A stretch of 64,000 nucleotides of DNA from Brevibacterium rongguiense (GTDB lineage Bacteria; Actinomycetota; Actinomycetes; Actinomycetales; Brevibacteriaceae): the NCBI RefSeq assembly GCF_009857845.1, contig NZ_WWEQ01000004.1:1-64000 (forward strand), given 5' to 3'. The notes under the pieces are model-generated. The model saw only the letters and a program-made list of their open reading frames with translations, was not told the origin of the DNA and ran no database searches. Numbering within the stretch: the first letter of the stretch is position 1; each line of letters starts with the position of its first letter. Position numbers and translations under genes: made by a program. Of this stretch, positions 46,301-54,801 are shown in pieces.

Positions 46301-47212
46301 CCGCCCTCCCCAGGCGGACTGCACACAGGCGGTGCGTGCCTGGGCCACCCGCTGCGCATATTCGTCCACGCCCGCCCGCAGCGTGCCCAGGGCGGCTGCG
46401 GCATCCGAGCGGAAGCGCCGGCGCTCGGCCCACCACGTGATGACCGCCGTGAGCGGCCCCGAGGCGCTGAAGGCCAGAAACCACCACATGTGCATGGCGA
46501 GCGCGAGGACGATGCCGATGAGGATGGGCACGGCAAACAGCAGCCACGAGGGGCGTCGCGGGGCCACCAGGCGCGGGCGCTCCGGCAGGGGGACTGGACC
46601 CTCCTGGGCGGGCTGCGGTGGCAGGCCGGTCACCAACCGCAGGCGGGTCGAGCCCAGTTGCACGGCCTGCTCACCGGCCGGTGCGGCGACCGGTTCACGG
46701 CTGAGGAACGGGTCGGCAAGCTGCAGCGAAGCGCTCGGACCGCGCCCGACCCGGATCCCGGCCCGCGGTGCGCTCACCGCGAAGCCGCTGTCGGGGCCCG
46801 TGAGCACCTCAACGCGCGGCCCCTCGAGAGTTCCCAGAATCTGGGGCGGCGCCGTGGTCGTACCGGCTCTGGCTCCCAGCCGGTCAGCGGCGGCCCCTGC
46901 GTCGAGCGTGCGGACGAGCGCGGCGGCAGTCGAATCCGTCCATTCCAGCCAGGTCAGGGGGCAGGCAGCGAGCTCCTCCGCGGTCCATGCGATGCCGGTT
47001 CCTCCGTGTGGAGGACGGGCGATGATCACGAGGGGCGCGGAGGCAGACGATGACTCGTGCGGCGACCGGGAGCCGCCCGGCGCGGTCGTTGGCCGCTCGA
47101 GCCGCTCGAGCACGGCGGCCAGCACGTCGTTGGCGAGCGCCTCGGCGTCTGCGCGCACGAGGACCGTGCGCACGGTGTGCCCGCTCACCCGGTGGACGAT
47201 CCCCTCGATCAT
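43397..47212 (-). CDS. FtsK/SpoIIIE-family ATPase resembling type VII secretion EccC/EssC
   Basis: 1271 residues. In order: N-terminal region (1-125); an FHA-like beta domain (about 128-195, VEVLTGPDSGF, IRVGRGPSASLQL); two membrane helices (about 222-262); a first FtsK/SpoIIIE ATPase with P-loop GTTGSGKSV near 595, VLIDFKGG, and Walker B LVIDEFQAL near 700; a second ATPase with GGPRTGKST near 905 and LLIDEWDTL; and a degenerate third domain at the C-terminus. FHA, two helices and serial ATPases is the EssC/EccC plan. No WXG100 substrate, EccB, EccD or MycP gene is seen here, so it is an orphan in this window. Confidence 0.85.
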   Translation of the reverse strand: MIEGIVHRVSGHTVRTVLVRADAEALANDVLAAVLERLERPTTAPGGSRSPHESSSASAPLVIIARPPHGGTGIAWTAEELAACPLTWLEWTDSTAAALVRTLDAGAAADRLGARAGTTTAPPQILGTLEGPRVEVLTGPDSGFAVSAPRAGIRVGRGPSASLQLADPFLSREPVAAPAGEQAVQLGSTRLRLVTGLPPQPAQEGPVPLPERPRLVAPRRPSWLLFAVPILIGIVLALAMHMWWFLAFSASGPLTAVITWWAERRRFRSDAAAALGTLRAGVDEYAQRVAQARTACVQSAWGGRQRGTTICLGAGSAVLPVPLEDAWEPDPELPQPVRSAFTRVLERARLPSVRVEGRRWATAPHAPLLVDLGAGALRLTGVRSTVSDAMRAAVVSLLAARVCVTVHGAAPAEFAAARLQLCGCAGEAETCPRVSPSGAADSAPVPRSGSSTAASVDVWLTTGQAVLMAGGAGGSAEEWWVHCRGDGGAQLRAPVSAAPIRSPVPLEGPIDLRRLRPERFAACCPLRPAAQSPGEHPGALDSLVAAARTERADTDEAVRASRDPHPVAWHPVPVGRGEMGPVCLDLVGDGPHALVAGTTGSGKSVFLQTWLLSLAGLHGPEALRFVLIDFKGGAAFAPLAGLPHVDSVTSNLGPTAALRALRSVRAEVLRREELLAAARAADIEAFNAGSDHRLARVILVIDEFQALVFDNPEGTEMLESLTALGRSLGIHIVLSTQRPAGIVTARMKANIALRIALRVRDPLDSREVIECDDAAALDARLPGSAIASTGSSRTRFRTATPVFHPPPPHRLHARWTVLECATAPARDGGDWDSAVLGWAVPPEQLLVDRLATTARPGVPPIVAPPLPAVIPASDGHAAGLIDVPDRCTTEPWVPEPAAGNILMTGGPRTGKSTVLVQVARAWRARGLCTIALAPPDSPCPADLTVAHGETWLLEYAIGLLERAHTPVGLLIDEWDTLSAIAEGSQRGTRLERLLAEAGAGVTFALVGGRRVLHGQVGARAATRIVFPPAAAQDAMYYGLSPGRFEGMTVPGRGVLIGSAAGGSDPSGVDLQVALPPAVGIQRTRVGADEAAEARARLSLLTEDRGLTPGPHWRLGRAPLGESVDWNPVHDGPVLSVYGPPERAERFLAELLSACGRSETDRHRDRTAAVPLGSGETASGCPRIVRDAHRAPAEEVESALEAGPCILTLPWGMAPGYGSPAARALTLGPSVLLGARSPVEHAEVGYRDLPLVPPACGLGWFASAHRSVPLCP

Positions 47213-47224
47213 GGCCGCAGGCTA
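47213..47224 (-). promoter_or_regulatory. Leaderless promoter of the FtsK/EccC-like gene
   Basis: TAGCCT on the minus strand (complement of 47219-47224) is 6 nt before ATG 47212, so the gene is transcribed separately from the upstream Tad operon. Confidence 0.55.
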
Positions 47225-47347
47225 GGCGCGGGGATGCGATTCGGATGGCCGCGCAGTCCGAGTGTGCACCGGTGCGAGGGTTCCACACCGGGGTCGGTGC
47301 GTAGCAGGGCCGGCTGTGACCTTCCGGTTGCCGACCGGGCGGGCCAT

Positions 47348-47827
47348 TCACCTGCGCAGGCCGCCGCGGGCGGTGACGCCGGCACGCAGCTCGATGCCGC
47401 GCGGGGCGAAGGGGGAGAGCAGCGCCGAGTGGTAGGTGCCGCGGATCTCGACGTTGGCGGAGTGCCCGTCGTCGGTGCTCCCGCGCACCTGGAGACCGGA
47501 CCAGCGCGTCTCGCGGAACGTGCGCTGGGCAAAGGACTGCGCGGCGCGGTCGACCTGGGAATCGCTGAGCTCGATGTCGGGTTCTGCGGTCTCCGCCGGC
47601 TCGAACGAGTCCGCGGCTGCGAGCGCGGCCGAGTCGGCCAGCGCGTAGAGGCGGCGTTGCGCGAGGTAGATGTCGGTCACGAGGGCGGCCAGGACGATGA
47701 GCGCCAGGGCGATCACGGCAAAGCCGATGCCCAACGGCATGATGGAGCCCTCGTCCCGGCACAGGCGGGACAGCGGCCGCCCGGACGGCGGTGCCCCGAA
47801 TGGAGTGGTGCGCCGGCGCGGGTTCAT
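47348..47827 (-). CDS. TadG-like pilus assembly / Rv3660c-cluster protein
   Basis: 159 residues. The N-terminal DEGSIMPLGIGFAVIALALIVLAALVTD region is a Tad-type prepilin-like segment: a Gly-Ser cut point followed by a hydrophobic helix, and AQRRLYALADSAALAAAD is the signature of TadG-like proteins. The rest is an extracytoplasmic domain. Last gene of the Tad operon; ATG 47827 overlaps the preceding stop by 4 nt. Confidence 0.8.
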   Translation of the reverse strand: MNPRRRTTPFGAPPSGRPLSRLCRDEGSIMPLGIGFAVIALALIVLAALVTDIYLAQRRLYALADSAALAAADSFEPAETAEPDIELSDSQVDRAAQSFAQRTFRETRWSGLQVRGSTDDGHSANVEIRGTYHSALLSPFAPRGIELRAGVTARGGLRR

Positions 47828-48360
47828 CGCGCGGCCCCGTCCGCGCGGTGGCCCGCGGCTGCCGCACCGCCGATACTGGCATCCGCGGCGGTGCCCACCT
47901 CCTCGGCCACGAGGTCGGAGTGCTCAGCGTGGATGGTGATGTGGCCGGCCCGCCCGCCGAAGAGCACGGGGACACCCGGGATGGGAATGGCCGCCTCGAC
48001 GTGGGCGGTGACGAGCGTTCCGGCCTCATCGCAGGGGCCCGCGCACTCGCGGGTGAGCGAGTAGTCGACGTCTGCCAGCCCGAAATCGGCGAAGTGGAGC
48101 TGGGCGAGGCCAGCGGCCCGCGCCTCGGCGGAATCGGGGTGGGTTGCCGCCGCGCGCGCCGCATCCACGGCGCTGGCGTGTGCCGCGTAGGCGCCGGCCT
48201 GCAGCTGCGCGAGCGCGACGACCAAGTAGACGAGCGGGATGAGGAGAACGACCGAGGCGAAGACGAACTCGATCGGGGCGGAGCCCTTGTCCGAGCGCAG
48301 GCGCGCACCCAGCGCGGCGCGCCGCGGCACCGCGCTCCCGGCTGCCGACGGGCCGCTCAC
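47824..48360 (-). CDS. TadE-like pseudopilin (second)
   Basis: 178 residues. RSDKGSAPIEFVFASVVLLIPLVYLVVAL is the TadE helix, with the Glu after the Gly-Ser processing site needed for pseudopilins. A periplasm-like domain follows, with two Cys in RECAGPCDE, then an Ala-rich tail. GTG start one base from the upstream stop. Confidence 0.8.
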   Translation of the reverse strand: MSGPSAAGSAVPRRAALGARLRSDKGSAPIEFVFASVVLLIPLVYLVVALAQLQAGAYAAHASAVDAARAAATHPDSAEARAAGLAQLHFADFGLADVDYSLTRECAGPCDEAGTLVTAHVEAAIPIPGVPVLFGGRAGHITIHAEHSDLVAEEVGTAADASIGGAAAAGHRADGAAR

Positions 48361-48361
48361 G

Positions 48362-48796
48362 TCAGTCCTTCGATTCGGCGGGGGCGCGTGCGGAGATGTC
48401 CCACGTGGCGGGGCCGAGCAGCCCCAGCACCGGAACCGGTGCCCGCACGTGGATGATCATGAGTGTGGCTGTCCCAGGCGGCTCGGGAGCGGCTGATTCG
48501 CGGCGCACGGTGATGTTGCGGGCGTAGCCGGCCCCCACTCCGGCGGTGATGAGATCGCCGGTGAGGCGCATCGCGTCCTCCGGGCTCTGATCGGCGAGCG
48601 CGGCCTGCCGGGCGCCGGCGACCGCGGCGTCCGTGACGGTATTGCGGACGTGGAGCGCCAGGCCGAACTGGAGGACGCCGGCGAACACGAGCGCGAGCAG
48701 GGCCCCGGTGAGTGCGAACTCGGCGACGGCCGAGCCCTCATCGCTGCGCAGATCGAACCGCGCCGCACCGCGACGGGGCCGCCGGTGGGTGGACAC
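48362..48796 (-). CDS. TadE-like pseudopilin (first)
   Basis: 144 residues. RSDEGSAVAEFALTGALLALVFAGVLQFGLAL shows the same Gly-Ser/Glu processing motif and helix; VRNTVTDAAVAGARQAA follows as in TadE. GTG start three bases after the pilin gene stop on this strand. Confidence 0.82.
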   Translation of the reverse strand: MSTHRRPRRGAARFDLRSDEGSAVAEFALTGALLALVFAGVLQFGLALHVRNTVTDAAVAGARQAALADQSPEDAMRLTGDLITAGVGAGYARNITVRRESAAPEPPGTATLMIIHVRAPVPVLGLLGPATWDISARAPAESKD

Positions 48797-48799
48797 GGC

Positions 48800-49075
48800 T
48801 CAGCCCGCCTTGCGGACCTTGTCCATGGAGTCGCGGAAGAACGAGGTGAAGGCCTCCCCGGCCAGCGCCCACAGGGCCACCACCAGTGCGGCGGTCATGA
48901 CCGTGATGAGCACCCAACCGGGCACATCGCCGCGGTCGGAGCGCCTGGCCCGCTGGCCGCCCGGCGCGGCGGTCTCGTCCGTGGGGCGCGGTACACCCGC
49001 CACGAGCGCGGCGAAGGCCGTGGCGCCGAGCAGAAGGGAGGTCGCGAGACTGGAGTGTGTGAAACGGGTGAACAT
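48800..49075 (-). CDS. Candidate Flp-type pilin
   Basis: 91 residues: a possible signal peptide (1-27), a polar Arg/Gly stretch, and a hydrophobic helix VPGWVLITVMTAALVVALWAL (about 52-72) followed by FTSFFRDSMDKV. Size, helix and position between tadC and tadE fit a Flp pilin, but the usual Gly-Glu processing motif is replaced by RGDVPGW, so it may be a variant pilin or minor subunit. Confidence 0.6.
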   Translation of the reverse strand: MFTRFTHSSLATSLLLGATAFAALVAGVPRPTDETAAPGGQRARRSDRGDVPGWVLITVMTAALVVALWALAGEAFTSFFRDSMDKVRKAG

Positions 49076-49147
49076 GGTGCGTCCTTTCCGGTGCTGCGTC
49101 GATGAAGCGGGCGAAGGGGCACTGCGTGGGTGAAGAGGACTGGACGG

Positions 49148-50080
49148 TTAGGGAGTGAGATTGAGGACCGCGAGCGAGGGGAAGACGGCGAAGAGGACGG
49201 TGACGGGAAGGACGAAGACGACGACGGGAACGAGCATCCCGACCTCCTTCTTGCCGCTGAGCTCCATGAGCGCTCGGCGCCCGGATTCGCGCACATCGGC
49301 GGCTTGTGCGCGCAGCACCTCGGCGAGGGGCGTGCCGCGCGAGATCGCAATCGCGATGCCGTCGACGAATTGGACGAGGGACTGGATGCCGGTCCGCCTG
49401 GCCATGCGGTCGAGTGCCTCGACGAGCGGGGTGCCGGTGCGCGCCTCGGCGAGGGTGAGGGCAAGCTCCGAGCTGAGCTCGCCCCGCGAGGTGGCGCACA
49501 CGCGCTCGAGGGCATCGACCGTGCCCTCACCGGCGGTGATGGACAGTGCCAGCAGCTCGGCGATGGTGGGGAACTCGGCGAGGATGAGCGCCTCGCGGGT
49601 CCGGACGCGGTGGCCGAGCCACCAGTCGTTGGCGAAGTGCCCGGTGATGCCGCCGGCCACGATCAGCGCGAGTGCGACGAGCGGGTGGAAGCCGCGGTTC
49701 AGGCTCACCAGGCCGGTGAGCACCGCCGCGAGCGCGAGGCCCGCGAGCACGCACAGGAGCTGGCGGGCGCGGAAGCCCTCGACGGTGGCGCCGCGGCCCA
49801 GTTTCGCGAGGCGGAGTGCAACCCCCGCATCCGTCGTCAGGCGGGCTGCCAGCCACGCCGAGGCACTGGTCAGCCATGCGCGCAGGATGCCGCGCAGGCC
49901 CGTGCCGGTGGGCTGGGCGAACCCGTAGATGTTCGCGACCCGCGGGGATTCCCGCAGGTAGGGAGCGATGCGGTCCGCGAGGGTGGGTTGGCGCAGAACG
50001 GGCAACGAGCAGACGAAGAACGTCAGCGACAGTCCTATTGCGAGGCCGCAGCCGAGGACAAGGGGCAGCACCGGTGTCAT
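49148..50080 (-). CDS. tadC: Tad pilus inner-membrane platform protein TadC
   Basis: 310 residues with a T2SSF domain (about 150-280: LAEFPTIAELLALSITAGEGTVDAL and ISRGTPLAEVLRAQA) and helices at both ends. It forms the membrane platform with TadB. ATG 50080 overlaps the tadB stop by 4 nt. Confidence 0.88.
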   Translation of the reverse strand: MTPVLPLVLGCGLAIGLSLTFFVCSLPVLRQPTLADRIAPYLRESPRVANIYGFAQPTGTGLRGILRAWLTSASAWLAARLTTDAGVALRLAKLGRGATVEGFRARQLLCVLAGLALAAVLTGLVSLNRGFHPLVALALIVAGGITGHFANDWWLGHRVRTREALILAEFPTIAELLALSITAGEGTVDALERVCATSRGELSSELALTLAEARTGTPLVEALDRMARRTGIQSLVQFVDGIAIAISRGTPLAEVLRAQAADVRESGRRALMELSGKKEVGMLVPVVVFVLPVTVLFAVFPSLAVLNLTP

Positions 50081-50949
50081 CGCAGCACCCGTGGTTCCCC
50101 GGGCAGGCGGCCGATGCGCTTCATTCCCGCGTAGGCGGCCAGCGAGACCACGAGGCCGGCGCCGAGGAGAAGCGCACCCTCCGGCGTGTTGTAGGCCAGG
50201 GCCGTCTCGCGCCGGGTGGCCAGCAGGGCGAGCACGATCCAGGGAGCGGCCACCGCGAGGCGGGCACCCGTCACGGTCCACGACTGCCGGGCGAGCATCT
50301 CCGAGCGCGTTCGAGCGTCTTCGCGCAGAAACTGCGCGAGTGTGCGCAGCATCGTCCCCAGATCGGTGCCGCCGACCTCACGGGTGACCTGCAGGGCCGC
50401 GACGATCCGGTCGGCGACGGGGTCGGCGCTGGCGTCCTTGAACCGGTCGAGGGCCAGGGAGAACGACCCGGTGGCGCGGTACTCGCGGGCGAAGACCCCG
50501 AAGAGCGGGCGCAGCGCATCCGGGCCGCGCTCGGCGAGCCCGCTGACCGCCTCGGGCAGGGACAGTCCCGCCCGGACGCCGGAGTTGAGGTGGTCGATGG
50601 CCTCTGGCCACAGCGTGCGGCGCTGCACGGCAGTGCGCTGGGCGCGCATGCGCACGAGCAGGTACGGTGCGGTGGCTGCGAAGAGCCCGAAACATGCGCT
50701 GATGGACAGCGCTCCGGTGAGCACCACCGCGATGAGTGCGACGGCGAACCCGCAGCCGGCGCACAGGGGCGCGAGGTGGGCCGGTCGCAGGCGCGGCAGT
50801 CCGGCGGCGGTGAGCATGTCATCGAGATCGCGCAGCATGCGCGGGCGCTCGCGCGTACTGGGCGGCTGCTCCCAGCACGCCGACCACAGGCAGAAGAGCC
50901 CGCTGCCCAGGGCGAGACCGCATAGGAGGCTCTGCGTCGAGACCGTCAT
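50077..50949 (-). CDS. tadB: Tad pilus inner-membrane platform protein TadB
   Basis: 290 residues with T2SSF features: LWPEAIDHLNSGVRAGLSLPEAVSGLA and VGGTDLGTMLRTLAQFLRED, membrane helices near 1-20, 65-100 and 240-280. Paired with tadC and located 46 bp after tadA. Confidence 0.88.
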   Translation of the reverse strand: MTVSTQSLLCGLALGSGLFCLWSACWEQPPSTRERPRMLRDLDDMLTAAGLPRLRPAHLAPLCAGCGFAVALIAVVLTGALSISACFGLFAATAPYLLVRMRAQRTAVQRRTLWPEAIDHLNSGVRAGLSLPEAVSGLAERGPDALRPLFGVFAREYRATGSFSLALDRFKDASADPVADRIVAALQVTREVGGTDLGTMLRTLAQFLREDARTRSEMLARQSWTVTGARLAVAAPWIVLALLATRRETALAYNTPEGALLLGAGLVVSLAAYAGMKRIGRLPGEPRVLR

Positions 50950-50995
50950 GGTCGTGGCCAGTTCAGCAGGGGAACCGTTGCCCCGAATCGAGGAC

Positions 50996-52222
50996 TCATG
51001 ACGCGCTCAGCAACCGGCGGACGTCGTGGCCAGCGGCCGCGAGGCGATCGCCCAGATGGGTGAACCCGGTGCCGCGGACCAGCCTGCGCTGGGCGTCCCG
51101 GGTGAAGACGGTCTCGAGTTCGACGACATCGCCCTCGATGCCGCCGGGCACCGCGACGATCTCCTCGACCCGGCGGCTCCCATCGCGTTCGAGCACGAGG
51201 TGGACGACGAGGTCGACGCTGCTGGCCACCGTCGGCGTGACGAAGGAGGACCCGATGTTCGGCCCCGCGAGCAGCGGCAGCGTGCACAGCTTCGTCACCG
51301 CGGAGCGGGCGGAGTTCGCGTGTATTGAGCCCATCCCGGGTAGGCCGGAGTTCATTGCGACCAGCAGGTCGAAGCTCTCCGCCTCCCGCACCTCGCCGAC
51401 GATGATCCGCGACGGGCGCATTCGCAGGGCCTCCTTGACCAACTGGCGCAGGGTCACCTCGCCCGTGCCCTCGAGAGAGGGCTGGCGGACCTGCATCGCC
51501 ACCCAGTCGCGCGCGGGCACGGCGAGCTCGAAGACCTCCTCGCACGTCACGACGCGCTCCCGGGCGGGGATCGAACCGGTCAGCGCGTTGAGCATGGTCG
51601 TCTTGCCCGCCTGGGTGGCCCCGGAGACCACGATGTTGGCCCCCGCTGCCACGGCGGCGTCGAGGAATTCGGCCGCCCGCCCGGTCAGCGAGTTCGCCGC
51701 GACGAGGTCGCCCAGGTTGCGGGTCCGGGCGATGAATTTGCGGATGTTGATCGCGGGGTGGGCCCGGGTGATGTCGGGCAGCACAACGTGCAGGCGCGAG
51801 CCATCGGGCAGCATGGCGTCGACGAAGGGGCTGGAGAGATCGACGCGCCGGCCGGAGGTGCGCAGCATGCGCTCGATGAGGTCGTCGACCTCACCGTTGG
51901 TGAGCATCGTGGTGGTGAGCTCGGAGATCCCGCGTCGGCTGATGAAGACCGCCTGCGGCGAGTTCAGCCAGACCTCTTCGACCTCCGGGTCGTCGAGGTA
52001 GCGCTGGAGCGGACCGAACCCGGCAACCTCGTCGACGATGCTGCGCAGTGCCTCGGCAGGGTCGGCGAGCACCGGCAACCGCCCCGCCAGCGTGCGCTCG
52101 TCGTAGTCTGCGATGGCTTCGCTGACGAGGCGGCGAGCCGATTCCGGCTCGGTGCGCGGGTCGATGCCGCGCGAGCGGATTGCCTCGCGCACTTCACCGG
52201 AGATGATCTCGATCGCATCCAT
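50996..52222 (-). CDS. tadA: Tad/CpaF-type pilus assembly ATPase TadA
   Basis: A 408-residue secretion ATPase that drives Flp pilus assembly. Features: FGPLQRYLDDPEVEEVWLN, the P-loop GATQAGKTT at about 200-208, the Walker B/Asp-box RMRPSRIIVGEVRE, and MNSGLPGMGSIHANSA. First gene of the seven-gene leftward operon; AGGAG lies before its ATG. No CpaE/TadZ or prepilin peptidase gene is in this window. Confidence 0.93.
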   Translation of the reverse strand: MDAIEIISGEVREAIRSRGIDPRTEPESARRLVSEAIADYDERTLAGRLPVLADPAEALRSIVDEVAGFGPLQRYLDDPEVEEVWLNSPQAVFISRRGISELTTTMLTNGEVDDLIERMLRTSGRRVDLSSPFVDAMLPDGSRLHVVLPDITRAHPAINIRKFIARTRNLGDLVAANSLTGRAAEFLDAAVAAGANIVVSGATQAGKTTMLNALTGSIPARERVVTCEEVFELAVPARDWVAMQVRQPSLEGTGEVTLRQLVKEALRMRPSRIIVGEVREAESFDLLVAMNSGLPGMGSIHANSARSAVTKLCTLPLLAGPNIGSSFVTPTVASSVDLVVHLVLERDGSRRVEEIVAVPGGIEGDVVELETVFTRDAQRRLVRGTGFTHLGDRLAAAGHDVRRLLSAS

Positions 52223-52467
52223 CCTGGCTCCTGGTCGTGCGCACCGGTGCGCCTTTGCACCGAGCGGGGGAAGTGCGGTCTGCTGTCTCTCAGTTTTCGG
52301 AGCTTCAATCTAGCCCCGGGTGCCCCGGTGCGCCAGACCCTGCAGGGCAACTGTGGACAAGCGGTTCGACTGCGGTGGTCCCCGGGGCCACCGAGCCAGC
52401 CGCCCTCCGCTCGGTGCCAGCCCGCCCACCCCGCCGCGTCACCGCCATGAACTAACCTGGAGGGACT
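52223..52467. promoter_or_regulatory. Divergent intergenic region tadA/prfB
   Basis: It contains a perfect actinobacterial DnaA box TGTGGACAA at 52352-52360 and the -10 hexamer TAACCT at 52453-52458 just before prfB. A lower-GC patch near 52285-52312 probably belongs to the tad promoter. Confidence 0.45.
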
Positions 52468-53598
52468 ATGGCCATTGACTTCGCGGCGCAGATCGCCGCC
52501 CTCCAGCAGACCTTCGGCTCCATCCGCGACGTCTCCGACGTCGAGCAGCTGCGCTCCGAGGTCGCGGAGCTCACGGAGGCCGCCGCCGCCCCGAACCTCT
52601 GGGACAACCCGGACGAGGCGCAGGCGGTGACCTCCAAGCTCTCGCACAAGCAGTCGACGCTGGAGAAGCTCGAGCGCTTCGACTCGCGCATCGAGGACGT
52701 GGAGCTGCTCGTCTCCATGGCCCAGGACGAGGACGACCAGGAGTCCCTCGACGAGGCCACCGCGGAGATCGAGAAGCTGAACAAGGAGCTCTCCGCCCTG
52801 GAGATCTCCACGCTGCTCTCCGGCGAGTACGACGAGCGAGCCGCCGTCATCACGGTGCGCTCCGGCGCCGGTGGCGACGACGCCACGGACTTCGCCCAGA
52901 CGCTGGCCCGCATGTACATCCGCTGGGCGGAGAACAAGGACTACGGCGTCCAGGAGCTCGACACTTCCTACGCGGAGGGCGCCGGCATCAAGTCCGCGAC
53001 AATTCAGGTCAACGCCCCCTACGCGTTCGGCACCCTGTCCGTGGAGGCCGGCACGCACCGGCTGGTGCGCATCAGCCCCTTCGACAATCAGGGCCGCCGC
53101 CAGACGTCGTTCGCCGCCGTGGAGGTGGTCCCGCTCATCGAGACCACGGACCATATCGACATCGACGAGAACGACCTGCGCATCGACGTCTTCCGCTCCT
53201 CGGGCCCCGGCGGCCAGTCGGTCAACACGACCGACTCCGCTGTGCGCATCACCCACGAGCCCACCGGCATCGTCGTGTCCATGCAGAACGAGAAGTCCCA
53301 GATCCAGAACCGCGCTGCTGCCATGCGCGTCCTCCAGTCCCGCCTGCTGGCCCGCAAGCAGGAAGAGGAGGAGGCGCAGAAGAAGAGCCTCGCCGGGGAC
53401 ATCAAGGCCAGCTGGGGCGACCAGATGCGCTCCTACGTCACCCACCCGTACCAGATGGTCAAGGACCTGCGCACCAACTACGAGGTCAACAACCCCCAGG
53501 CCGTCTTCGACGGCGACATCGACGGCTTCCTCGAGGCCGGCATCCGCTGGCGCAAGGAGCAGGAGAAGGCCGCCGAGGCCGAGGCCAGCAACCCCTGA
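52468..53598 (+). CDS. prfB: Peptide chain release factor 2
   Basis: 376 residues that release peptides at UGA and UAA. The peptidyl-transferase motif GGQ is at residues 248-250 in [17 protein letters not shown], and the stop-recognition tripeptide SPF is present in [15 protein letters not shown]. The N-terminal coiled domain is intact and the frame is continuous, so there is no programmed frameshift as in E. coli. GGAGGG lies upstream of ATG. Confidence 0.95.
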   Translation: MAIDFAAQIAALQQTFGSIRDVSDVEQLRSEVAELTEAAAAPNLWDNPDEAQAVTSKLSHKQSTLEKLERFDSRIEDVELLVSMAQDEDDQESLDEATAEIEKLNKELSALEISTLLSGEYDERAAVITVRSGAGGDDATDFAQTLARMYIRWAENKDYGVQELDTSYAEGAGIKSATIQVNAPYAFGTLSVEAGTHRLVRISPFDNQGRRQTSFAAVEVVPLIETTDHIDIDENDLRIDVFRSSGPGGQSVNTTDSAVRITHEPTGIVVSMQNEKSQIQNRAAAMRVLQSRLLARKQEEEEAQKKSLAGDIKASWGDQMRSYVTHPYQMVKDLRTNYEVNNPQAVFDGDIDGFLEAGIRWRKEQEKAAEAEASNP

Positions 53599-53701
53599 GC
53601 CGCGCCTTCCGCGCGTCCCGGCGGGCGCCGGCGCTCACCTCGGGCGCGGGGAGCGCTTGCACGTGCGGCGGCGCTGGGAGGGGCACACCGCACTGCGCAC
53701 A

Positions 53702-53743
53702 CGCAAGGGCCCCTGGGATCGGATGATCCCAGGGGCCCTTGCG
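53702..53743. terminator. 19-bp hairpin terminator
   Basis: Bases 53702-53720 pair perfectly with 53725-53743 around a GGAT loop; core CAAGGGCCCCTGGGATC. It separates the convergent prfB and DUF2382 genes and can serve both. Confidence 0.85.
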
Positions 53744-53808
53744 GCACTCCCGGCTCAGCGGGCGCCGCCCGCGCCGGAGCACGGGTCAGCGTCCGCTGCG
53801 GGGCAGCC

Positions 53809-54801
53809 TCAGTGGCGGGGCGCGCCGTCCACATCGCGCGGGTCGACATCGCCGCCATCCGCACCACGGCCATCGACACCGCGGCCGTCGGCGCCGCGCT
53901 CGGCACCGTCGACCTCGATCTGCTCCTTGCGAACCTCGCCGGAGACGGTCTTCGTGTCCTGCACCGTGCGGGTGCCCACGTTGACGCGCTCGGTGGCGAC
54001 GGTCTCCTTGTCGACCACGGGGCGCTCCTCGCGCAGCGTGATCGTCTCGTCGACCTCGCCATCGCGGTCGATGTGCCCACTGCGCGCCTCGGGGGAGTTC
54101 GGGTCGATCTTCTCGCGCTCGACGACGAGCTCCTCGCGCTGGACGGGCACGTCAACCGACTGGTGCTCGGTCACCACGCGCTTGCGCAGGCGAGCACGGC
54201 CGGCCTCGTGGGTCTCCGTGCCGACGTTGAGGCGCTCCTCGTGGGCCACAACGGAGTCCGCGCCCTCGGCACCGCGGCGGTCATCGCGGGGATCCACGGC
54301 GCGCTTGGCGTCGTGGGCGGCATCGCGGTGGTCTGCGCCGTCGCGGCGGCCGTCGGCAGCCCCGGCGGCTCCCGCGGCGCCCACGCCTGCGGCACCGGCC
54401 GTACCGGCAGCCGCATCGCGGCCGGCGTGGTCGTGATCGCCGCGGCGGTCATCGTGGTCGCGGCGCCCGGCATCGCCGCCGGCGTCGTTGTAGTCGACCT
54501 GGTAGTACTCGAAGAGGCGGCGCTCGTCCTCGGGGGACAGGTGGCCCTCGGAGCCGATGCTCGGGGCGTCCTTGATGTAGGACTTCTCGAAGGGCACGCG
54601 CAGGCCCTTATCCGAGCGCTCCGCCGCGCTGTAGGGCACGAAGGTCTCGTGCGAGCCGAAGAGGCCGGTGTTGACGGTGACGAACTTGGGCTCTTCCGTG
54701 CGGTCGTCCAGGTACACCTGGCCGATCGAGCCGACCTTGTCGCCGTCCTGGTCGAAGACAGTGGTGCCGATGAGGGTGTCGAGATCGTGCTGGTCAGTCA
54801 T
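53809..54801 (-). CDS. PRC-barrel and DUF2382 stress-type protein
   Basis: 330 residues. An N-terminal PRC-barrel (about 8-80: LIGTTVFDQDGDKVGSIGQVYLDD) is followed by an Asp/Ala/Gly-rich linker (105-180), then the DUF2382/YsnF domain (about 185-295) with LRKRVVTEHQSVDVPVQREELVVERE and the repeated VETITLREERPVV-like strands. The tail is Asp/Gly-rich. Related proteins are general-stress proteins. AAAGGA precedes ATG 54801. It occupies the space where ftsE and ftsX often lie between prfB and smpB. Confidence 0.85.
   Translation of the reverse strand: MTDQHDLDTLIGTTVFDQDGDKVGSIGQVYLDDRTEEPKFVTVNTGLFGSHETFVPYSAAERSDKGLRVPFEKSYIKDAPSIGSEGHLSPEDERRLFEYYQVDYNDAGGDAGRRDHDDRRGDHDHAGRDAAAGTAGAAGVGAAGAAGAADGRRDGADHRDAAHDAKRAVDPRDDRRGAEGADSVVAHEERLNVGTETHEAGRARLRKRVVTEHQSVDVPVQREELVVEREKIDPNSPEARSGHIDRDGEVDETITLREERPVVDKETVATERVNVGTRTVQDTKTVSGEVRKEQIEVDGAERGADGRGVDGRGADGGDVDPRDVDGAPRH

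Noticed and set aside
44142-47225. Open frame of about 1000 codons on the plus strand opposite the FtsK/EccC-like gene
   Set aside because: Arg/Ser/Pro-rich shadow of a clear ATPase gene with P-loops on the other strand.
50984-50989. CCGAAT as a further SigK promoter
   Set aside because: No CCATCC-like -35 at the right distance and no plus-strand gene begins downstream.
52468-52560. Programmed frameshift in prfB
   Set aside because: The reading frame is continuous from ATG through the GGQ motif with no internal TGA.
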